Shown piece by piece: positions 33,201 through 35,723 of a stretch of 35,723 bases of DNA. The notes under the pieces were generated by a model. The model made no database searches. It was not told the origin of the DNA and saw only the letters and a program-made list of their open reading frames with translations. Position 1 is the first letter of the stretch, and every line of letters starts with the position of its first letter. The position numbers and the translations under genes were made by a program. This stretch comes from Candidatus Woesearchaeota archaeon (GTDB taxonomy: Archaea; Nanobdellota; Nanobdellia; Woesearchaeales; GW2011-AR4): contig JAGVXR010000056.1 of the NCBI GenBank assembly GCA_018303645.1, positions 1 to 35,723 of the forward strand, written 5' to 3'.

Positions 33201-34133
33201 ATGAAAATACTTGTTACAGGCGGCAATGGATTTATTGGGCACACGTTAGTCAGGCAGCTTCTTAATGATGGCAATCAAGTCAAAGTTATTGACATAAAGC
33301 CCGTTAAGTTTACGCATCCAAAGCTTGAATTTGTAAAAAAATCAGTACTTGATGACATCAGATGGGAAATGCGCGATTGCGACATGGTTTACCATCTTGC
33401 TGCAGAGCTCGGAGTTATTAATTCTGACAAAAAGCCCTTAAACACTCTAGCTGTAAATATAGATGGTACTGTAAATGTTTTTAGATGTGCGTTGGGCACA
33501 GGCGTTAAAAAAATAGTTTATACTTCCTCTTCAGAGGTTTATGGAGAGCCGAGAGAAGTTCCAATAAAGGAAGACAGCCAGAAAAGCCCCGTAAGCATTT
33601 ATGGTGTTTCTAAATTAACTGCGGAAATGTATGCTTATGGTTATGTAAAGGAATATGGCATGGATATAAATCCAATAAGGCTCTTTAATGTTTATGGGCC
33701 TGGCCAGGGGTTTGAATGGGTTGTCCCTATTTTTATACAAAAAGCGCTTAATACCGAGGCTCCTTTGGTTTTTGGCGACGGAAGCCAGATAAGATGTTTT
33801 ACCAACATAGCAGATGTTATAGGCGGAATGGAAACTATAAGAAAAAAAGGGGCAAAAGGCGAAGCATACAACATAGCAAATACAGAACCCATTACGATGA
33901 GGGAGCTTGCGGAATTAATAGTTAAAGTTTCCGGTAAAAATTTAAAGCCAAAAATAGTCGGATTCGGCTCTGAAACAAGGGCGAAGGAAAGGGAAATAAT
34001 GAAAAGAATACCCAGCATAGAAAAGCTGAAAGCGCTTGGATGGAAGCCTAAGGTTAGAATAGAAGAAGGCATAGAACTAACATATAACTGGTATAAAGAA
34101 AATCTCGGCAAAGAAGAGTTGTTTTACGGGTGA
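33201..34133 (+). CDS. NAD-dependent epimerase (UDP-glucose 4-epimerase-like SDR)
   Basis: The start is placed at ATG 33201 (MKILVTGGNGFIG) because the TATA spacing fits and the Rossmann strand begins there; ATG 33183 would add six residues. The 310-aa enzyme has TGGNGFIG (6-13), TSSSEVYGEP, the catalytic YxxxK in IYGVSK, and RLFNVYGPGQ. It resembles GalE/WbpP-type epimerases of about 310 aa. It would interconvert C4 epimers such as UDP-Glc/UDP-Gal, or their N-acetyl or uronic acid forms. It stands alone, divergent from the GT4 gene and ending directly against the stop codon of the WecC-like gene (no gap). Confidence 0.87.
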   Translation: MKILVTGGNGFIGHTLVRQLLNDGNQVKVIDIKPVKFTHPKLEFVKKSVLDDIRWEMRDCDMVYHLAAELGVINSDKKPLNTLAVNIDGTVNVFRCALGTGVKKIVYTSSSEVYGEPREVPIKEDSQKSPVSIYGVSKLTAEMYAYGYVKEYGMDINPIRLFNVYGPGQGFEWVVPIFIQKALNTEAPLVFGDGSQIRCFTNIADVIGGMETIRKKGAKGEAYNIANTEPITMRELAELIVKVSGKNLKPKIVGFGSETRAKEREIMKRIPSIEKLKALGWKPKVRIEEGIELTYNWYKENLGKEELFYG

Positions 34134-35723
34134 TTAGCTTCTTCCAATTCCGTGGTATAAAATCCCCATTGACTTTATCTTTTCCTTATCCAGGCAATTT
34201 CTGCCGTCAATAACAATAGATATTTTATGTTTTTTTAACTTATTTAAATCAATATTCCTGAACTCATTATGGTCGGTTGCCAGAACCAAATACTGGCTTC
34301 TTTGCAGCAATTCATCCAAATCCTTCACATTGCTGCCGTTTTTTACGTGCGGATCAAAAATAAAAACATCAGCGCCTTTTGTTTTTAAAATATTGATAAT
34401 ATCAAATGAAGGGCTTTCCCTTATGTCATCAACATTTGCCTTGTAGGCCAGACCCAGAACGCCAACTTTCGCTTTTTCTATCTTTTTATTTATTTTTTTT
34501 AATTCGTTTTCAAGCAATTCGACAGTGTAAGAAGGCATGCTGTCATTAATCTCGCGCGCAAGCAAGAGGAATTTATGATAAAACCCAAATTGCTTTGCTT
34601 TTTCTATAAGATAATACGGGTCAACGCTGATGCAATTATGCATAACCAATCCATTTGTGGTTACTACAGTTCCAGTTTCCTCAACTTCCAGAGAGTAAAC
34701 AAAGTCCCCATGCAATTTTTCAATACCCTTGATTTTTAAGGCAGCAAATGTATCATGAAATTCAACATCGGGATAAGTGATAATTTTCTTGACATTAGCC
34801 AAGTATTGCTTAAGTTTTTCCTGTTTTCCCCCAAGGAATATATCTTGAAGGATGTTTATATTTCTTGCTCCATGTAGCCTAATTAAGCCTTCTCTAAGCT
34901 CGTTGCCAGGCACTAGCCTATTGTCTTGCAGCATAATCATAACTTGTTGTTTTAATTTTCCGCTTGAAGTGAAGTAATTTACACTCGCTGTGTTATTATT
35001 ATGCAAATAATCTCTATTTAATTTTTTGTAGTTTCTCTTCTTATTGCTATAATTAACACTAGCATCTCCTCTCAAAATGCCCTTTATTATTTCTATTCTG
35101 AATTTTTTTGGCATTGAAAACAACTTTGGAGGAACTGCCATATTATAACAATTAGTTCCGCATTTTAAGACATCTCTCATGACAATACCAAGAATTTCTG
35201 AGGATATCTTAATGTGATGAGAATGATTTTTCTTATCAAAATATTCAGAATATGCAAATCCTTTTTTATTTATTATAGCTTTTAAATCATTCGTGTATTC
35301 TCTCTCATTTTCACTGAAAGTAAACCTAATTCTTAATGTTTTATCTTCTGTAATACATCCTTCACTTAAGAAATATCCTATCAGCCTTGCAAATTTTTCA
35401 TCTATCTCCAAAATGCCCTTAATTTTTCTTAAATCCGGACCCCTCCCAGTACATAAATAAATCATATCTCTGGGTATTTTAAGGACTTTCTCAGCCTTAA
35501 GAAAATAGCTGAGTGGAAGCATATCATATCTAAAGAAATCATCATGGTATTTGTAACTGGAAATATAGGGTTTTAAAGCTTCTTTATAATCCCTGAAACT
35601 TCCATCTATTAATTTAACTCTTACCTTTTTAGCCAATTCCTCGTTAATATTTTCAATTATATCTATCTTAATCTCTTTCTCAATCTCAGGCAGCTCCAAA
35701 GACACAACCAATCTGTCATTTCT
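34134..35723 (-). CDS. wecC: UDP-ManNAc dehydrogenase (WecC-like) with intein, N-terminal part outside the window
   Basis: The reading frame is open from the right edge to the stop at 34134. The last 166 residues (34137-34634) are the C-terminal part of a UDP-N-acetyl-D-mannosamine dehydrogenase. They start at the catalytic cysteine in CISVDPYYLIEKA (usually GGHCIPVDPYYL) and include the UDP-binding segment VGVLGLAYKANVDDIRESPS. Everything right of 34634 is intein. The N-terminal extein (about 250 residues, to GGH) and the intein start lie outside the window. After splicing the enzyme would oxidise UDP-ManNAc, made by WecB at 30797-31873, to UDP-ManNAcA. The apparent TTG start at 35711 is not a real start. 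Splicing is needed to produce the active-site cysteine in context. Confidence 0.88.
   Translation of the reverse strand, partial: RNDRLVVSLELPEIEKEIKIDIIENINEELAKKVRVKLIDGSFRDYKEALKPYISSYKYHDDFFRYDMLPLSYFLKAEKVLKIPRDMIYLCTGRGPDLRKIKGILEIDEKFARLIGYFLSEGCITEDKTLRIRFTFSENEREYTNDLKAIINKKGFAYSEYFDKKNHSHHIKISSEILGIVMRDVLKCGTNCYNMAVPPKLFSMPKKFRIEIIKGILRGDASVNYSNKKRNYKKLNRDYLHNNNTASVNYFTSSGKLKQQVMIMLQDNRLVPGNELREGLIRLHGARNINILQDIFLGGKQEKLKQYLANVKKIITYPDVEFHDTFAALKIKGIEKLHGDFVYSLEVEETGTVVTTNGLVMHNCISVDPYYLIEKAKQFGFYHKFLLLAREINDSMPSYTVELLENELKKINKKIEKAKVGVLGLAYKANVDDIRESPSFDIINILKTKGADVFIFDPHVKNGSNVKDLDELLQRSQYLVLATDHNEFRNIDLNKLKKHKISIVIDGRNCLDKEKIKSMGILYHGIGRS
34635..35723 (-). mobile_element. Intein with LAGLIDADG homing endonuclease (C-terminal 363 residues)
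   Basis: The C-terminal splicing block reads DFVYSLEVEETGTVVTTNG, then LVMHN before cysteine, i.e. block F and block G with the terminal His-Asn (Asn codon at 34635-34637) and Cys+1 (34632-34634). Two LAGLIDADG-type helices are recognisable: LIGYFLSEG (35358-35384) and IIKGILRGDAS (35058-35090), about 90 residues apart, as in two-motif endonucleases. The first keeps Glu and the second Asp at the acidic position, so activity is possible. The intein N-terminus (Cys/Ser1, blocks A and B) lies beyond the edge. An intein in a UDP-glucose dehydrogenase is known from Methanocaldococcus jannaschii; this is the same host-family context. Confidence 0.88.

Noticed and set aside
35709..35711. TTG as the start of the right-edge gene
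   Set aside because: The frame stays open to the edge and this point is inside the intein, well before its endonuclease motifs, so it is an internal codon.
1..35723. CRISPR array, tRNA or rRNA genes, transposase
   Set aside because: I saw no regularly spaced direct repeats with unique spacers, no tRNA-like cloverleaf in the gaps and no transposase or integrase motifs; the only mobile element seen is the intein.

Overview
This AT-rich window looks like a surface-glycan and cell-envelope locus from an archaeon. The archaeal signs are BRE/TATA promoters placed 24-30 bases upstream of start codons (leaderless transcripts), GGTGA-type ribosome sites inside operons, AGA/AGG-dominated arginine codons, an archaeal PGF-pre-PGF surface protein and a nucleotide-sugar dehydrogenase carrying an intein. 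Base composition, very compact gene spacing and the mix of families fit a DPANN lineage (Woesearchaeota or Pacearchaeota type), but this is inference; no rRNA or universal marker gene lies in the window.

Layout. Positions 1-8176 (minus strand) form one long run, read from 8176 down: methyltransferase, GT2 glycosyltransferase, glucose-1-phosphate cytidylyltransferase, SDR dehydratase/epimerase, UDP-glucose 6-dehydrogenase, zinc-domain sugar C-methyltransferase, a small two-TM protein, a YdjM-like membrane protein, an RmlD-like reductase and a GT4 glycosyltransferase cut by the left edge. Together they look like a pathway for a CDP-activated, C-methylated deoxysugar plus UDP-glucuronate. From 8279 come UDP-glucuronate decarboxylase (UDP-xylose), a membrane GT2 (minus), a methyltransferase, a large GT-C-like membrane protein and a Wzx-like flippase, i.e. 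assembly and export.

Positions 14251-20503 hold a sulfate-activation module. A divergent promoter with a 52-bp near-perfect palindrome separates an AlkP-superfamily hydrolase (minus) from a ribbon-helix-helix regulator followed by CysD, CysN, a second, small AlkP-superfamily protein, a DUF2061 membrane protein, a CE4-type deacetylase and a four-helix-bundle (S23) protein. No sulfite or APS reductase genes are present, so a role in glycan sulfation is more likely than assimilation, but APS kinase and sulfotransferase are not in the window either.

Positions 20706-23445 hold a radical SAM/SPASM protein, a FemAB/GNAT-like transferase and a methyltransferase. Positions 23538-28958 encode two surface proteins. 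The first has a frameshift. The second (about 1500 aa) has a seven-loop FG-GAP propeller, about eight Ig-like repeats, a poly-glycine linker, a PGF-pre-PGF domain and a C-terminal anchor. It has a clear signal peptide but no conventional start codon, because the signal peptide begins in an 11-A run overlapping the previous gene.

Positions 29062-35723 hold a Gfo/Idh/MocA sugar dehydrogenase, a short nucleotide-sugar-dehydrogenase-like protein, UDP-GlcNAc 2-epimerase (WecB), a GT4 glycosyltransferase, a UDP-glucose-4-epimerase-like protein and, cut by the right edge, a WecC-like UDP-ManNAc dehydrogenase interrupted by a LAGLIDADG intein just before its catalytic cysteine. WecB and WecC together imply UDP-ManNAcA production.
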